A DNA stretch of 64,000 nucleotides, from the NCBI GenBank assembly GCA_016214035.1, contig JACRPF010000019.1, positions 53,926 to 117,925 of the forward strand, given 5' to 3'. This document shows positions 38,245 to 48,797 of the stretch, one piece after another; within the stretch, counting starts at the first letter, position 1, and every line of letters starts with the position of its first letter. The position numbers and the translations under genes were made by a program. This stretch comes from Spirochaetota bacterium (GTDB lineage Bacteria > Spirochaetota > Brachyspiria > Brachyspirales > JACRPF01). Under the pieces are notes generated by a model that was not told where the DNA came from, did no database searches, and saw only the letters and a program-made list of their open reading frames with translations.

Positions 38245-39249
38245 ATGCGTGCAGAACGAATTGTTTTCAAAGACAAGATGCAGTGCGATGTTGATTCATA
38301 CGACGCTGTTGTCCGCGATCCGATGGACGTGCTCGTGGAAACGGTATGCTCGCTCGTGAGCGCCGGGACGGAACTTGCGATGTACACGAAGATTCATCCG
38401 CACTTCAGCGATCCGGCGAACACCTGGGCCAAATATCCGTTCTTCCCGGGTTACAGCAGCGTGGGTGTCGTTCGGGAAACGGGCAGCGGTGTAACCGATC
38501 TTGCCGCCGGGGACATGATTTATTTCTGGGGAAAGCACGCGACGTATCAGGTGGTGAACACCAAGTCTTCGCGCATGATAAAGATACCGGCGAACGCTGC
38601 GTATGAACCATTTGTGTTCTATCATATGGCGGAAATTGCGCTCACCGCATCATGGCAGGTTCCCGCTGCGTTCGGCAAATCGGTGCTGGTCGCCGGCATG
38701 GGTGTCATCGGCAATCTCGCGGCGCAGATCTATATGCTTTCCGGCGCGTCGCAGGTTTATGCGTGCGATATCGTTCCGCGGAGACTCGAACAGGCTAAGG
38801 CGTGCGGACTTGTCAACGGCGTCAATACCGCCGGACGCCCGTTCACCGATGCGCTTAAAGAGATCGGCGTGAGCGGTGTGGATATCGCCGTCGAGGCTAT
38901 CGGCGCGAATCCGGTGATACGCGAATGCCTGAAAGCCGTCCGTAAGAACGGCTCGGCGGTACTTCTCGGCAGTCCCCGCACGCCGATGGAAGTTGATATG
39001 TACAGCGACATACACTGCAAGGGACTCCACCTGGTGGGCGCGCACGAAGCGTCGCTTACTCCCGACGAAAAGCGGCGTGTGGAGCCGTATCTTATCACGC
39101 TCCTCGCGAACGATCTGCTGCGCACCGGTCCGCTCATCACGCATCGCTGCGAATTGACGGATGCGCCCGCAGTATATGACGGACTGCTCAATAAAAAAGA
39201 CGAGTTCACCGGCGTTCTGTTCACGTACGGGAAAAAACTGGCGGCATAG
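38245..39249 (+). CDS. Zinc-type alcohol/polyol dehydrogenase-like (MDR superfamily) protein
   Basis: LVSAGTELAMYTKIH...PFFPGYSSVGVV...VLVAGMGVIGNLAAQIYMLSGASQVYACDI; GGAGG at 38232-38236. Confidence 0.82.
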   Translation: MRAERIVFKDKMQCDVDSYDAVVRDPMDVLVETVCSLVSAGTELAMYTKIHPHFSDPANTWAKYPFFPGYSSVGVVRETGSGVTDLAAGDMIYFWGKHATYQVVNTKSSRMIKIPANAAYEPFVFYHMAEIALTASWQVPAAFGKSVLVAGMGVIGNLAAQIYMLSGASQVYACDIVPRRLEQAKACGLVNGVNTAGRPFTDALKEIGVSGVDIAVEAIGANPVIRECLKAVRKNGSAVLLGSPRTPMEVDMYSDIHCKGLHLVGAHEASLTPDEKRRVEPYLITLLANDLLRTGPLITHRCELTDAPAVYDGLLNKKDEFTGVLFTYGKKLAA

Positions 39250-39378
39250 GATTGCTGTTCGCGCGGCCTCGGTGTGGGATATTCCGAATGGCGGAGTGGA
39301 TTTTTTTCGGGAATAGATTATACTATACTGTATGAGTAGGATATTCAGTTCAAAAAATCCACGTACACAGGCGGAACA

Positions 39379-39810
39379 ATGGAAAAAGTCAAAAAAGCGA
39401 AAGAAGTGAAGATCACGACGAAAAACGGTGTCGGAGTATTGTCCGGTCTTGCGAGTCTCATGGCGGATAATGGCGTGAATATCGAGAGTGTGTGCGCGTA
39501 TACCAACGGTGATATGGCGACGTTCAGCTTTCTCACCGCCAATAATCAAAAAGTAAAAGATCTGCTGAAAGGAAAAGACCTTCGTATTGAAGAGCGCGAT
39601 GTGGTGGTTCTGGTGCTGTGGAACCGTCCGGGTGTTCTTGCGGAGGTTGCATCGAAATTCAGCCAGAAGGGGCTGGACCTTGAATATGTCTACGGCACCA
39701 GTCTTCCGAACAGTGAAATGACGACGATAGTATTCTCTTCAAAAGATAACGAAAAGGCGTCCGCAGTATTCGATGAGATCGTCATTGAAGAATCTGGAAA
39801 ATCGTTTTAA
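39379..39810 (+). CDS. Tandem ACT-domain protein
   Basis: Two ACT-like units (GVGVLSGLASLMADNGVNIESVCAYT and RPGVLAEVASKFSQKGLDLEYVYG). Confidence 0.8.
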   Translation: MEKVKKAKEVKITTKNGVGVLSGLASLMADNGVNIESVCAYTNGDMATFSFLTANNQKVKDLLKGKDLRIEERDVVVLVLWNRPGVLAEVASKFSQKGLDLEYVYGTSLPNSEMTTIVFSSKDNEKASAVFDEIVIEESGKSF

Positions 39811-39830
39811 AAATACCGACAGCAATAAGC

Positions 39831-40409
39831 TTACGTTCGAAAAAGCGCCGTATTCATTGAAGTGTATACCGGCCCGTCGGGCGTCAGTTCGCTTTTCAAT
39901 AGATGCACGGCATCGACGCGGATAATATCCGGCATCACAAACTGCGCTGATTCCAATGCGCGGCCAATGTGCGCAGCGTCCGACGTACCCGAGTTTTGAA
40001 TGACGCGCCCGAGTGTGAGATGCGGCGTGTACGCGCGTTCTTCGGGCCGATACCCGAGCGATTCTGCGCCCGATGCGATGGTGCGCTGCAGCGTACTAAG
40101 ATCGTCCGGGGCTTGAATACCGGCATAGATGACGTGCGGATGACGTTTGTCGGGAAATGCACCGATACCGCTGATGCGTATATCGAACGGATGTGCGGCT
40201 TTGGTTTGTTCGGCAAGCATGCGGGCATAAGCATCGACATCAGCGGACGGTATATCACCCAGAAACAGCAGTGTCAGGTGCATGTTTTTTGCCGGCACCC
40301 ATCGTACGGATGCGCGGATCTTTGTTCGCAGTCCGGCGGTTTCTCCGTATATCGCCGTCTGGATATCCGCCGGCATTTTTATCGCGATGAAAGCGCGCAC
40401 GGGCATCAC
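39831..40409 (-). CDS. thpR: RNA 2',3'-cyclic phosphodiesterase / 2'-5' RNA ligase family (ThpR)
   Basis: Two HxTx motifs: MHLTLLFLG and PHLTLGRV. Confidence 0.88.
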   Translation of the reverse strand: MMPVRAFIAIKMPADIQTAIYGETAGLRTKIRASVRWVPAKNMHLTLLFLGDIPSADVDAYARMLAEQTKAAHPFDIRISGIGAFPDKRHPHVIYAGIQAPDDLSTLQRTIASGAESLGYRPEERAYTPHLTLGRVIQNSGTSDAAHIGRALESAQFVMPDIIRVDAVHLLKSELTPDGPVYTSMNTALFRT

Positions 40410-41117
40410 TCACACATGGAATACTTTCTTCATGTCAAGCGCATGGAAACGGTAATGGATGAAGAACAGCACCGCCATGGGTACGATGATCGCGACGCAT
40501 ACGATGACAGACCAGCTCAGCCCGAATCTGCCCGTTGAATAGATATGGATGAGCATGTCTATTCCCACGCACCAGACGGTAGCGTCGGCGAGAAAGAATG
40601 CGGGAATGTTAAGCCCGTTGCGCCGTGTGGTGCGTATGTAGACGACCATGATGACGAAGAGCACCACGAACAGGAGCAGTATGGGAAGACCGAGTATGAG
40701 AAACCACTCGATCGCGCCGCTGAACATGTCGATGAGGAAGAGATACACAGCAAGCGACAGCGTCGTCGCGATGCCCACCTGCACCGGATGCCGGCGGAGC
40801 ACCAGCGCGCCGTTGGCGAGTATGCCGAGGAGCACCACCGAGATGAATGCGTATTTCGACCAGCTTATCGAACGGGTAAGCAGTAAATCGATGACGACGA
40901 TCATGAACGCCGATGCGGCGATGATGAAATTGATGATCTCGCGCGCAAGTCTGAGCTTTGCTTCGCCGGTGAGTGTATCGCTTTTGGTGATCGTCGCCGG
41001 ATAGATGCCGGCCGGTGTCCGTACATCGGCAGCGTTCTCGGTGACCGCGGACGTGCAGAGCGGACATGAACTGACCGACGCATCCACTTCCACGCCGCAT
41101 GAGGTGCAATAAGGCAT
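40410..41117 (-). CDS. Zinc-ribbon multi-TM protein (DUF6320-like)
   Basis: MPYCTSCGVEVDASVSSCPLC zinc ribbon followed by TMs. Confidence 0.7.
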   Translation of the reverse strand: MPYCTSCGVEVDASVSSCPLCTSAVTENAADVRTPAGIYPATITKSDTLTGEAKLRLAREIINFIIAASAFMIVVIDLLLTRSISWSKYAFISVVLLGILANGALVLRRHPVQVGIATTLSLAVYLFLIDMFSGAIEWFLILGLPILLLFVVLFVIMVVYIRTTRRNGLNIPAFFLADATVWCVGIDMLIHIYSTGRFGLSWSVIVCVAIIVPMAVLFFIHYRFHALDMKKVFHV

Positions 41118-41130
41118 ATGAACTCCTGAC

Positions 41131-42450
41131 CTAATTGGTGATTATCTTTACCGGCACGCCCATGGAGACAAGCCTCCGGAAAAACAGTTTTTCCAGTATC
41201 GGTTCCATGCTCGTTCTGCCGAAGGTGATGGACATGGTGTTGCCGAACGTTATAATGCCGCCGCTCACGGTGGTGATCGCGCTCGGATCCGGGATCAAGT
41301 CGAAGCGTTCGATGTGCTCAGACATGCTCTGCGGAAGCGACACGATGCCCAGATTCGACATGCTCGTCGTTTTTGTATCCTCACCGAGCGTCCGGTATAA
41401 ACGGCGGAGTACGATGTTTTTCAAGAATAACGGCGCCATCCGGTTCGCTACGGCAAGTTCGGCGCGGACATTGCGCGCGAGCTGGCGGCGGACCGTTTTT
41501 TCATTGATAACCATGGAAAGATAATGATATACATGCGCCGCGACCTCTTCAAACGTATAGGTTCCCAGCCGGAGGTCGATCTCAGGGAATATGGGAATAA
41601 AAAAGTTCCGCATGCTTTTCGACGAGAAGAAGCTCCGTATGTTCACCGGCACAACAATGCGAAGCGGCCGCAGGTCACGGTGATCGAGCCGGTCATGCGA
41701 CTGTGCAATCACGATGTCCTGAAGCGCCATGAACGCGGTGGCGATGATAAATGCCGAAACAGAGACGCCGTTTTTTTTCGCCTGTGCCACAAGCACATTC
41801 GCGGGAATTATGCCGGTGGTGATGTGGTATATACCGGGGTCTTCGGGTTCGTCTGAAATATGGTATGCCGCGTCCATGCGTTTCAGTTTCGGCAGGCCTT
41901 TTTCAAAATGCGTGATGAAATCGTCACGATACTCGCCTTCGTCGGGAGTTTCATCGACACGGAGTATGCCCGTCCAGTCGTCGATGACAACGCCGCACTC
42001 CGTGAGATATACCGCGAGCAGTGTTTTAAAGAACGTCAGCGCACCCATGCCGTCGGTCAATGCATGCGAGAACTCAACGGCTATCATGGTTTTATAGGCG
42101 TATACCTGAAACGGGAAAGCGCCGCGGCGGGTGAGCGTGCGTTTACGGCATGGATACCGCGAGTCGGCATGCACTGACGGTGTTCCGGTGTTGGTGTCGA
42201 AATAGTACCAGAAAAATCCCGCTTTCAGCTGCACGCAGTAATAGGGAAAGCGCTTCATGCAGGCGGTCAGCGCGCGCTGCAGCGCACCGGCGTGCACGGG
42301 CTTTTTCATGAGCGCCTGAATACGGAAAAGCGATGTAACGCGCGATGATATCACGCCCGGATAGAGTTTCCCGGTGTTGTCGAGACGGTACCACGGCGCT
42401 TCTTTTACCGGTGTGGTCATCATACGCTCATACCGTGCATGTTCTTTCAT
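41131..42450 (-). CDS. Condensation/alcohol O-acetyltransferase-like acyltransferase
   Basis: IAVEFSHALTDGMGALTFFKTLL (HxxxDG); adjacent to the zinc-ribbon membrane protein. Confidence 0.72.
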   Translation of the reverse strand: MKEHARYERMMTTPVKEAPWYRLDNTGKLYPGVISSRVTSLFRIQALMKKPVHAGALQRALTACMKRFPYYCVQLKAGFFWYYFDTNTGTPSVHADSRYPCRKRTLTRRGAFPFQVYAYKTMIAVEFSHALTDGMGALTFFKTLLAVYLTECGVVIDDWTGILRVDETPDEGEYRDDFITHFEKGLPKLKRMDAAYHISDEPEDPGIYHITTGIIPANVLVAQAKKNGVSVSAFIIATAFMALQDIVIAQSHDRLDHRDLRPLRIVVPVNIRSFFSSKSMRNFFIPIFPEIDLRLGTYTFEEVAAHVYHYLSMVINEKTVRRQLARNVRAELAVANRMAPLFLKNIVLRRLYRTLGEDTKTTSMSNLGIVSLPQSMSEHIERFDLIPDPSAITTVSGGIITFGNTMSITFGRTSMEPILEKLFFRRLVSMGVPVKIITN

Positions 42451-43730
42451 TTCAGAACAAGCACCGTCACCGATTCCGGCGCCAGCGGCAGTGACCGTAA
42501 CGGTTCTCTGCTCAGATTTGTCTGTATGCCGTTTGTCTCAACCGAATATTGTGTATACTGCGTGAAATTCCCATCGGCAGAGATCGACACCTCCTGTGGT
42601 GTTTCAGAGCGGTTGGCCAGTGAAAGCGCCACGCTGCCGTCTGCGTTCCTGACGGCAAACGGTACCACCGCGGATTCCGATGATGCTGCGGACAGTATGG
42701 TGCCGGTGAAATACTTGTTATAGAGCATGAATACATAACCGCCGGGGAAAAATTTGTATTTGGTGGACATTTTGCCGTAGGTGTTGTCCGAATCGTTCCA
42801 GGCGAGCATATAATCAACACCGCCGGATTCGGCGGCGTTCTTCATGTGCAATGCATCATATACGGCACTGCGGTAGCTCACCATGAAATGACGCTTGCTG
42901 TCCGCCTGCCAGTTGTAGAACATGTTCCATTCATCAAGCCATACGGGGAGCGTGAATCCGCGTTCCGTGAGCGCATTGCGGACTTTGGTATTATCAGCAG
43001 TAACCGCCTTATCATAGATGGACTGCATATCGGCGTTTGAACTCCCCGTCACGTATCCGTGATAACTGTAGAACGCAATCTCATTTCCCGCTATTGACAG
43101 AAGCTCCGACGCCTGCGCGGGCATCGTCCACGACCACGCGTTCGCGCCCACGTGTATCGACGGGTCTTTCGCGAGCATCGCCGCTTTACAGGCGCGGAAT
43201 ATCCCCGCAAGCACGGCGCCGTCGCCTTTCTGTTTGTAGCCGCCGAGCTCCGCTTCGTTGAGCGTCTCCCACCACTGTACGCCGGCATTGCATTCGATGT
43301 TGATGTAGTGCACCATATCGGCGCACCATGCGGCATAATCTGCGATGTGATCATCGTCAAGACGTTTGTCGTTGTTCTCGTCCATCCAGAACGGCGGTTT
43401 GCAGATGGTCACGAGCTTTATCGGAAATTTCGAAGCAAGCGCCGCCATCACCCGCTGAACGGCGTTCGTGTTCAGGCAGCGGTTCGACGCGTCTATCCAT
43501 TTCGACATTCCCATGTTGTGAAAACGCACCACCGATACGCCCATCGCCGCGAGGTTCGCCTGATATTCCGGAGATTCGGCAGTCTCGGGGTCGAACGCGC
43601 GCCAGAGATTGATGCCGTAAAGGTTTTTCGATACCGTCCGCGCTGTAGCCGCACCGACGGTGATGTCGGCAGCCGGAAGTGTCGCGGCCGCGATGATGGA
43701 AATTGCGATAACGACGCGTATGCTGTTCAT
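42447..43730 (-). CDS. Secreted clan GH-A glycoside hydrolase (GH39-like)
   Basis: Signal peptide; acid/base WWETLNEAEL; nucleophile-region VWLDEWN; C-terminal beta domain. Confidence 0.7.
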   Translation of the reverse strand: MNSIRVVIAISIIAAATLPAADITVGAATARTVSKNLYGINLWRAFDPETAESPEYQANLAAMGVSVVRFHNMGMSKWIDASNRCLNTNAVQRVMAALASKFPIKLVTICKPPFWMDENNDKRLDDDHIADYAAWCADMVHYINIECNAGVQWWETLNEAELGGYKQKGDGAVLAGIFRACKAAMLAKDPSIHVGANAWSWTMPAQASELLSIAGNEIAFYSYHGYVTGSSNADMQSIYDKAVTADNTKVRNALTERGFTLPVWLDEWNMFYNWQADSKRHFMVSYRSAVYDALHMKNAAESGGVDYMLAWNDSDNTYGKMSTKYKFFPGGYVFMLYNKYFTGTILSAASSESAVVPFAVRNADGSVALSLANRSETPQEVSISADGNFTQYTQYSVETNGIQTNLSREPLRSLPLAPESVTVLVLK

Positions 43731-43764
43731 AAGTACTCCGGGCGGATAGAGAACGATATTGAGG

Positions 43765-45423
43765 TTACAATCCGTCGACGATAACTTCGCGCGGATATTC
43801 TACGGAGAACGAGTAGGTGATCTCCTTTTTTTCCTTCACCGCAAGCGTGAGGTCCCACTGCCATACGCCTTTCCGGTCATCCCAGTCCTTCTGCGTCGGC
43901 GCGATGTTCGGTTCGCTGAGCGTTACCTTGATGCGGTCATTCTCGGAGACCGGCATCGGTTCATACAGCTTGAATTTTATCGGCTTCGCTTTGTAGTTCT
44001 CGATGGTGATCTTGTATTTGAAGTTCATCTTTTTCGTCGCGGCGGTCATACCGAGGAATGTCTCATCCATTTTCTTCTCGATCTGCTCCCGGCGCACCTT
44101 CACATTGTCGTCGATGCCGAGGTAGAGATCGAATCCCTCGCCGGGGCCGATGCCGTCGAGACTTGAGGGTCCCACATAACCGCCGGTGAGGAATATGTTC
44201 GCGCGTCCCGGCATGAGCTGACGCGCATTGTTGGTGAGGCGGCTGCCGAGATATGCCTGCGGTCCCGCCTTCGGGTATGCGGTGTATTCGAACGCGCCGG
44301 TGATATTCTCGGTGAAGATCGGAAGCTTGTTCTCGGTGCCGTCGCTGTCAATGACGCTTTTGCGGTTCAATATATACGTCATGGCGATGCCGTTCTCCGC
44401 GGAGCTGCTCAGTTCCGGCGGCGGAGGTGCAACAAGCTCTTCAGCCTCTTTGGCCGCGAACGCGCGTGTTTGAGCCGCCGGTGCGGGCGCCGCCGACTTC
44501 ATGGCGGAAGGCATCGATCGCCGGTATTTATCCTGCGATACATATACCTCTCTCGGGCGGAGCGTGAACGGGGCGATATACGGCATGCGTCCGCCGGTCA
44601 CCGGTTTTGCCGTGGAAAGTGAAATGCTCACATTGCTCCACGATTCCCCGGTGCGCTGCCGGACTACGCCGTAGGCGATGAGTTCGACCTTTGCCGTGTC
44701 AAAATCAACACGCACATCATAGACCGGCGTCCACCAGGCGCTTTTCACCTGATATGTCAGCGCGAGCGTGTAAGTTCCCGCGCGTTCCACGTACACCGGA
44801 ATCTCAACGCTCGTTTTCACCAGCGCGGTGCCTTCGGTAGATTCCTGCATCGTCCGCCTGAGTACATTAATTTTATTATCGATATCACGCATGACAATTT
44901 CCTGCTGGAATGTGCGCGCATAGTAGTCGGCCAGTCTGTTGCTGATGTACGCATAGACATCGCCGAGCTCTTTTCCCGACGGCATCTTCGTATTCATCTC
45001 CTTCGGCAGCTCGCGCTGGGCGAAAAGGATGACGGTATCGATGAAGCGTTTTTCGTCGGCGATGAGTTTCATGGCATCGGAGACGCGGCGTTTTTCGTCG
45101 TTGAGTTTTTCAATGTCCTGTTCCAATGAACGGCGCTGCCCGGAAACCGGAGTGATTACCTGCTCGCGTTTGAGTTCCGCCCCGTAGATGCGAACAGCGT
45201 CACCGGCTGCTACTTTGAGCGAGTTTTCATCCACCTCGGGAACGATGTCGCTAATGCTCACGGTTGATTCACCGGCGCGAAGCTGCACGACAGCTTCACG
45301 GGTTACCAGCGCCGACTGCGGGTAGACGGTCACCGAGGTGATAACGGAGCGCGCGACGATGTCGGTCCCCGAAACAAGTGCGTTCACGGCGAGCAGTGCG
45401 AACAGCGATAGGAATTTTTTCAT
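43765..45423 (-). CDS. DUF4139 (mucoidy inhibitor-like) exported protein
   Basis: ITSVTVYPQSALVTREAVVQLRAGE...SAWWTPVYDVRVDF...KYKITIENYKAKPIKFKLYEPMPVSENDRIKV; start overlaps upstream stop (ATGA). Confidence 0.85.
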   Translation of the reverse strand: MKKFLSLFALLAVNALVSGTDIVARSVITSVTVYPQSALVTREAVVQLRAGESTVSISDIVPEVDENSLKVAAGDAVRIYGAELKREQVITPVSGQRRSLEQDIEKLNDEKRRVSDAMKLIADEKRFIDTVILFAQRELPKEMNTKMPSGKELGDVYAYISNRLADYYARTFQQEIVMRDIDNKINVLRRTMQESTEGTALVKTSVEIPVYVERAGTYTLALTYQVKSAWWTPVYDVRVDFDTAKVELIAYGVVRQRTGESWSNVSISLSTAKPVTGGRMPYIAPFTLRPREVYVSQDKYRRSMPSAMKSAAPAPAAQTRAFAAKEAEELVAPPPPELSSSAENGIAMTYILNRKSVIDSDGTENKLPIFTENITGAFEYTAYPKAGPQAYLGSRLTNNARQLMPGRANIFLTGGYVGPSSLDGIGPGEGFDLYLGIDDNVKVRREQIEKKMDETFLGMTAATKKMNFKYKITIENYKAKPIKFKLYEPMPVSENDRIKVTLSEPNIAPTQKDWDDRKGVWQWDLTLAVKEKKEITYSFSVEYPREVIVDGL

Positions 45424-46442
45424 ACCGTTCTCCTGTGTTCCTGATAGAAATCGCGATAATAGATAAGGTTCTTCTTGAGCAGTTCGGGCGTATCGAGACC
45501 ATACGGACATTTCTCTTTGCAGCTGCCGCATTCGGTGCAGCCGGCGATGCGTTCCATTCTTTCGCGCCACGTATCGCTCATGAACTGCTGATACGGCATG
45601 CGGTTGAGCAGAAGCGACATGCGGGCCGCCATGCTGATCTGAATATCCTGTGGACAGGGCATGCAGTACCCGCAGGCGCGGCAGAACGAACCCGACAATT
45701 CGCGGCGGTCGTCGTCGATTGCTTTCTGTATGGCCGCATCGAGCACCGGCGGATCTTTTTCAAGCGCGACGAACTCGTCGAGTTCACGATCCTTTTCGAT
45801 GCCCCAGATCGGTACCGCGTTTTTGTACTGCCGGAGGAAAGCAAACGCACGCCGTGCGTCGGTGATAAGTCCGCCGGAGAGCGCCTTCATCACGATGACG
45901 CCGACATCATGGTTTGCGCATTCACCGATGAGCGCGAGTTCGTCATCGGTGGAAAGATGATTGAACGGGAACTGAATCGTGTCATAGAGGCCGGACAGAA
46001 GCGCCTCACGCGCCGTTTTCAGCTGATGGTTCGTGAATCCGATGAAACGTATCTGCCCTTTCGCTTTTGCATCAAGCAGTACGCGGTATGCCTCATGATC
46101 CGTACCCGGGACGTCCGGCGGATTGTGCAGCTGCAGAATGTCGATGCAGCCGGTGCGGAGATTGCGGAGACTCGTCTCGATGTTCGTGCGAAGCGCCGCG
46201 GCATCGACGAGCGGCGATTTTGTCGCGATGACTATGTTTTTCCGTACACCCGAAAGCGCGCGGCCTATCTTTTCTTCGCTGTCCGAATAACTGCGCGCCG
46301 TATCGAAGAACGTGATGCCGCTGTCATATGCTTTTTTCAGGAGACGCTCGGCATCGGCGAAACTCAGCCGCTGTATGGGAATGGCGCCGAATCCGCTTGC
46401 ACTTACGGAAAGACCTGTCCTGCCGAGACGTACCGTGTTCAT
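45420..46442 (-). CDS. Aldo/keto reductase with C-terminal Fe-S binding (CxxCxxC) region
   Basis: VRLGRTGLSVSASGFGAIPIQRL...FFDTARSYSDSEEKIGRAL; CRACGYCMPCP and CTECGSCKEKCPYGL. Confidence 0.9.
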   Translation of the reverse strand: MNTVRLGRTGLSVSASGFGAIPIQRLSFADAERLLKKAYDSGITFFDTARSYSDSEEKIGRALSGVRKNIVIATKSPLVDAAALRTNIETSLRNLRTGCIDILQLHNPPDVPGTDHEAYRVLLDAKAKGQIRFIGFTNHQLKTAREALLSGLYDTIQFPFNHLSTDDELALIGECANHDVGVIVMKALSGGLITDARRAFAFLRQYKNAVPIWGIEKDRELDEFVALEKDPPVLDAAIQKAIDDDRRELSGSFCRACGYCMPCPQDIQISMAARMSLLLNRMPYQQFMSDTWRERMERIAGCTECGSCKEKCPYGLDTPELLKKNLIYYRDFYQEHRRTV

Positions 46443-46492
46443 GATGATACTATACAACGGACGTATGATTATTTCAATGACAACGCGTGTCT

Positions 46493-47554
46493 TTACTTAT
46501 ACGGACCGCGAAGCACGCGGTTGTTCTCCGTATCGGCGACATACAGCATGCCGTCCGGTCCGATGCGGACGCCGTGAGGACGCTTGAGGCCCGTCTCGAG
46601 CCACGTCGTACCGACATTGCTGCTCACCTTTCCCGGTATGCCGGCGATAAGCTCGATGACGCCGCTTGCGGGATCGTATCTCCGTATGCAGTGATTTTCC
46701 GTGTCGTTGATGAGTACGCGGTTTTCTTTGTCTGTCGCGAGATACTTCGGTCCCCGCATGAGCGCGTCACGTCCGTTCCCTCCGTCGCCGGCATATCCCG
46801 CCTTGCCTGATGCGTTTACCACATTGCTGATGACGCCGTTTCTAAGCGTCACAAGCGAGTTGCCCTCGCGCAGCACGATGTAAACCGTACCGTCCGCGGT
46901 AACCGTCACCGCGCGCGTCCCTCTGAGCGGACAATCAAGCGCCGCGGTACCGTCGACAACCGGGCCTTTCTTTCCGTTGCCGGCAATCGTCTGCACGATG
47001 CCGGTAGCAAGGTCAATCGTCCGCGTCCGTCCGTTGCCGATGTCGGCCACATAGAGCGTTTTTTTATCCGGTGAAAGCACACCGCATATCGGCTGCGCAA
47101 AACGAACGTTCATCCCCGTATCGTTATCTCCGGTAAATCCGGATATCCCGCTCCCGGCTACCGTACTCACCGTTCCCGCGGCGAGGTCGAGCAGGCGTAT
47201 ACGATTGTTGAACGTATCGGCGATATACGCCTTGTTCCCCGTGATGGCGATGTCATGCATGCCGTAGAACAGCGCCGAAATCGCCGGGCCGTCGGCAGCG
47301 TCGGTTACCTTAAGATTGGTGCCGTGTTCTACGCCGGCGATGAACATGACGATGCCGTTCACCACTTTGAACACGCGGTTCGCTTTGGTGAACTCGACGC
47401 CGTGCATGATGCCGCTCGTGTCGAAATCGACGGAGAACGGTTCGCTGACCGGCTCGGTGGCCGGCGTTCCGGCGACGACGGTTATCTGTGCGGTGAGCGA
47501 AAAAGCGATACATAGGAACGAGACAAGGATAGACAGGTGTATTTTATTTTTCAT
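46493..47554 (-). CDS. Secreted NHL-repeat beta-propeller protein
   Basis: Repeated DTFNNRIRLLDLAAGTVSTVAGSG..., DTENHCIRRYDPASGVIELIAG..., DTENNRVLRG. Confidence 0.88.
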   Translation of the reverse strand: MKNKIHLSILVSFLCIAFSLTAQITVVAGTPATEPVSEPFSVDFDTSGIMHGVEFTKANRVFKVVNGIVMFIAGVEHGTNLKVTDAADGPAISALFYGMHDIAITGNKAYIADTFNNRIRLLDLAAGTVSTVAGSGISGFTGDNDTGMNVRFAQPICGVLSPDKKTLYVADIGNGRTRTIDLATGIVQTIAGNGKKGPVVDGTAALDCPLRGTRAVTVTADGTVYIVLREGNSLVTLRNGVISNVVNASGKAGYAGDGGNGRDALMRGPKYLATDKENRVLINDTENHCIRRYDPASGVIELIAGIPGKVSSNVGTTWLETGLKRPHGVRIGPDGMLYVADTENNRVLRGPYK

Positions 47555-47693
47555 GCAATCAGTATACGACTCCTTCAGTATACCGTCAAGCCGATTTCAG
47601 ATGGAACCGCCGTAACATCACAGCGCCTTGACTAGTTTCAGACACTGTTATACGATGGCATTCCGAATACATACTTTATTCACGGAGCACGGA

Positions 47694-48767
47694 ATGGCAC
47701 ACGCCGATGTGTTTTTTACCCCGATGACGGCGCAGACAAGCGACACCGATGCCGCCGCTATCATCAGAAAGCTGTACGATCTTCTTCCGGTGACGAAGCA
47801 ATTATGCGAGGACGATCTTGTCGCGATTAAAACGCATTTCGGCGAGGATGGTAACACTACGCATGTGAAGCCCGCCTATATCCGCGTCATAGCCGATGCG
47901 CTCAAGAACGCGAAGGCGCAGCCGTATCTCACCGAAACGAGCGTGCTCTATAAATCGGAACGGATGAACGCAGTGAGCCACATGCTCCTTGCATACAAAC
48001 ACGGATTCACCTTCGAGAACATCGGCGCGCCCATCATAATGGCGGACGGTCTTCGCGGCAATCTTGAACGCGAGATCACTGTCGACGGAAAATGCTACGA
48101 GCATGTGTCGGTGGCGGCGGACGCCGCGAGCGCGGATGCGATGATCGTAGTATCACACGCCACCGGGCATCTCGCCGCAGGCATGGGTGCGACCATTAAA
48201 AACATCGGCATGGGCCTTTCTTCGCGCAAGGGCAAGCTCACGCAGCATTCCGCCTCAAAGCCTTTCATAACACCGAGTATCTGCACCGCATGCGGACAGT
48301 GTATACGCCATTGCCCGGTTGACGCTATCTCCTACGTCAACAAAAAGGCGCACATCGACGACAAGATCTGCATCGGCTGCGGGGAATGCATCACCGTATG
48401 CAAGTTCAACGCGGTCGGATTCTCGTGGGACGGTGCGAGCGCGGATCTGCAGCGGAAGATGGCCGAACACGCGTGGGGCATCTGCAAGGAGATGAGCGGG
48501 AAGATCGGGTACATCAGTTTCCTCATCAATATGACCAAGGACTGCGACTGCATGGGCACACATCCGAAGATCGTGGTGCCCGATATCGGCATTCTCGCGT
48601 CAAACGATCCGGTGGCAATCGACATGGCAACGCTCGATCTTACCAAACAGAAAGCGGGGAAAACGATCGCCGCACTCTCATTCCCGCAGCTTGACCCGAT
48701 GGTGCAGATAGATCACGCGGTATCGCTCGGCATGGGAACGAAAGAGTACCGGCTCGTGACGGTATAA
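47694..48767 (+). CDS. DUF362 protein with two [4Fe-4S] motifs
   Basis: DLVAIKTHFGEDGNTTHVKPAY...CTACGQCIRHCPVDAI...CIGCGECITVCKFNAV. Confidence 0.92.
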   Translation: MAHADVFFTPMTAQTSDTDAAAIIRKLYDLLPVTKQLCEDDLVAIKTHFGEDGNTTHVKPAYIRVIADALKNAKAQPYLTETSVLYKSERMNAVSHMLLAYKHGFTFENIGAPIIMADGLRGNLEREITVDGKCYEHVSVAADAASADAMIVVSHATGHLAAGMGATIKNIGMGLSSRKGKLTQHSASKPFITPSICTACGQCIRHCPVDAISYVNKKAHIDDKICIGCGECITVCKFNAVGFSWDGASADLQRKMAEHAWGICKEMSGKIGYISFLINMTKDCDCMGTHPKIVVPDIGILASNDPVAIDMATLDLTKQKAGKTIAALSFPQLDPMVQIDHAVSLGMGTKEYRLVTV

Positions 48768-48797
48768 CCGTTCCATTTCCGCCGCTGAGCCGGCCGG

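Noticed and set aside
46505-46521. Small hairpin accgcg-aagca-cgcggt at the 3' end of the NHL-repeat gene as a terminator
   Set aside because: Only 6 bp, no U-tract, and explained by codons of the conserved NNRVLRG repeat motif
45378-46577. 399-aa forward ORF across the aldo/keto reductase
   Set aside because: Arg-rich shadow of the AKR gene on the opposite strand; no SD or domain
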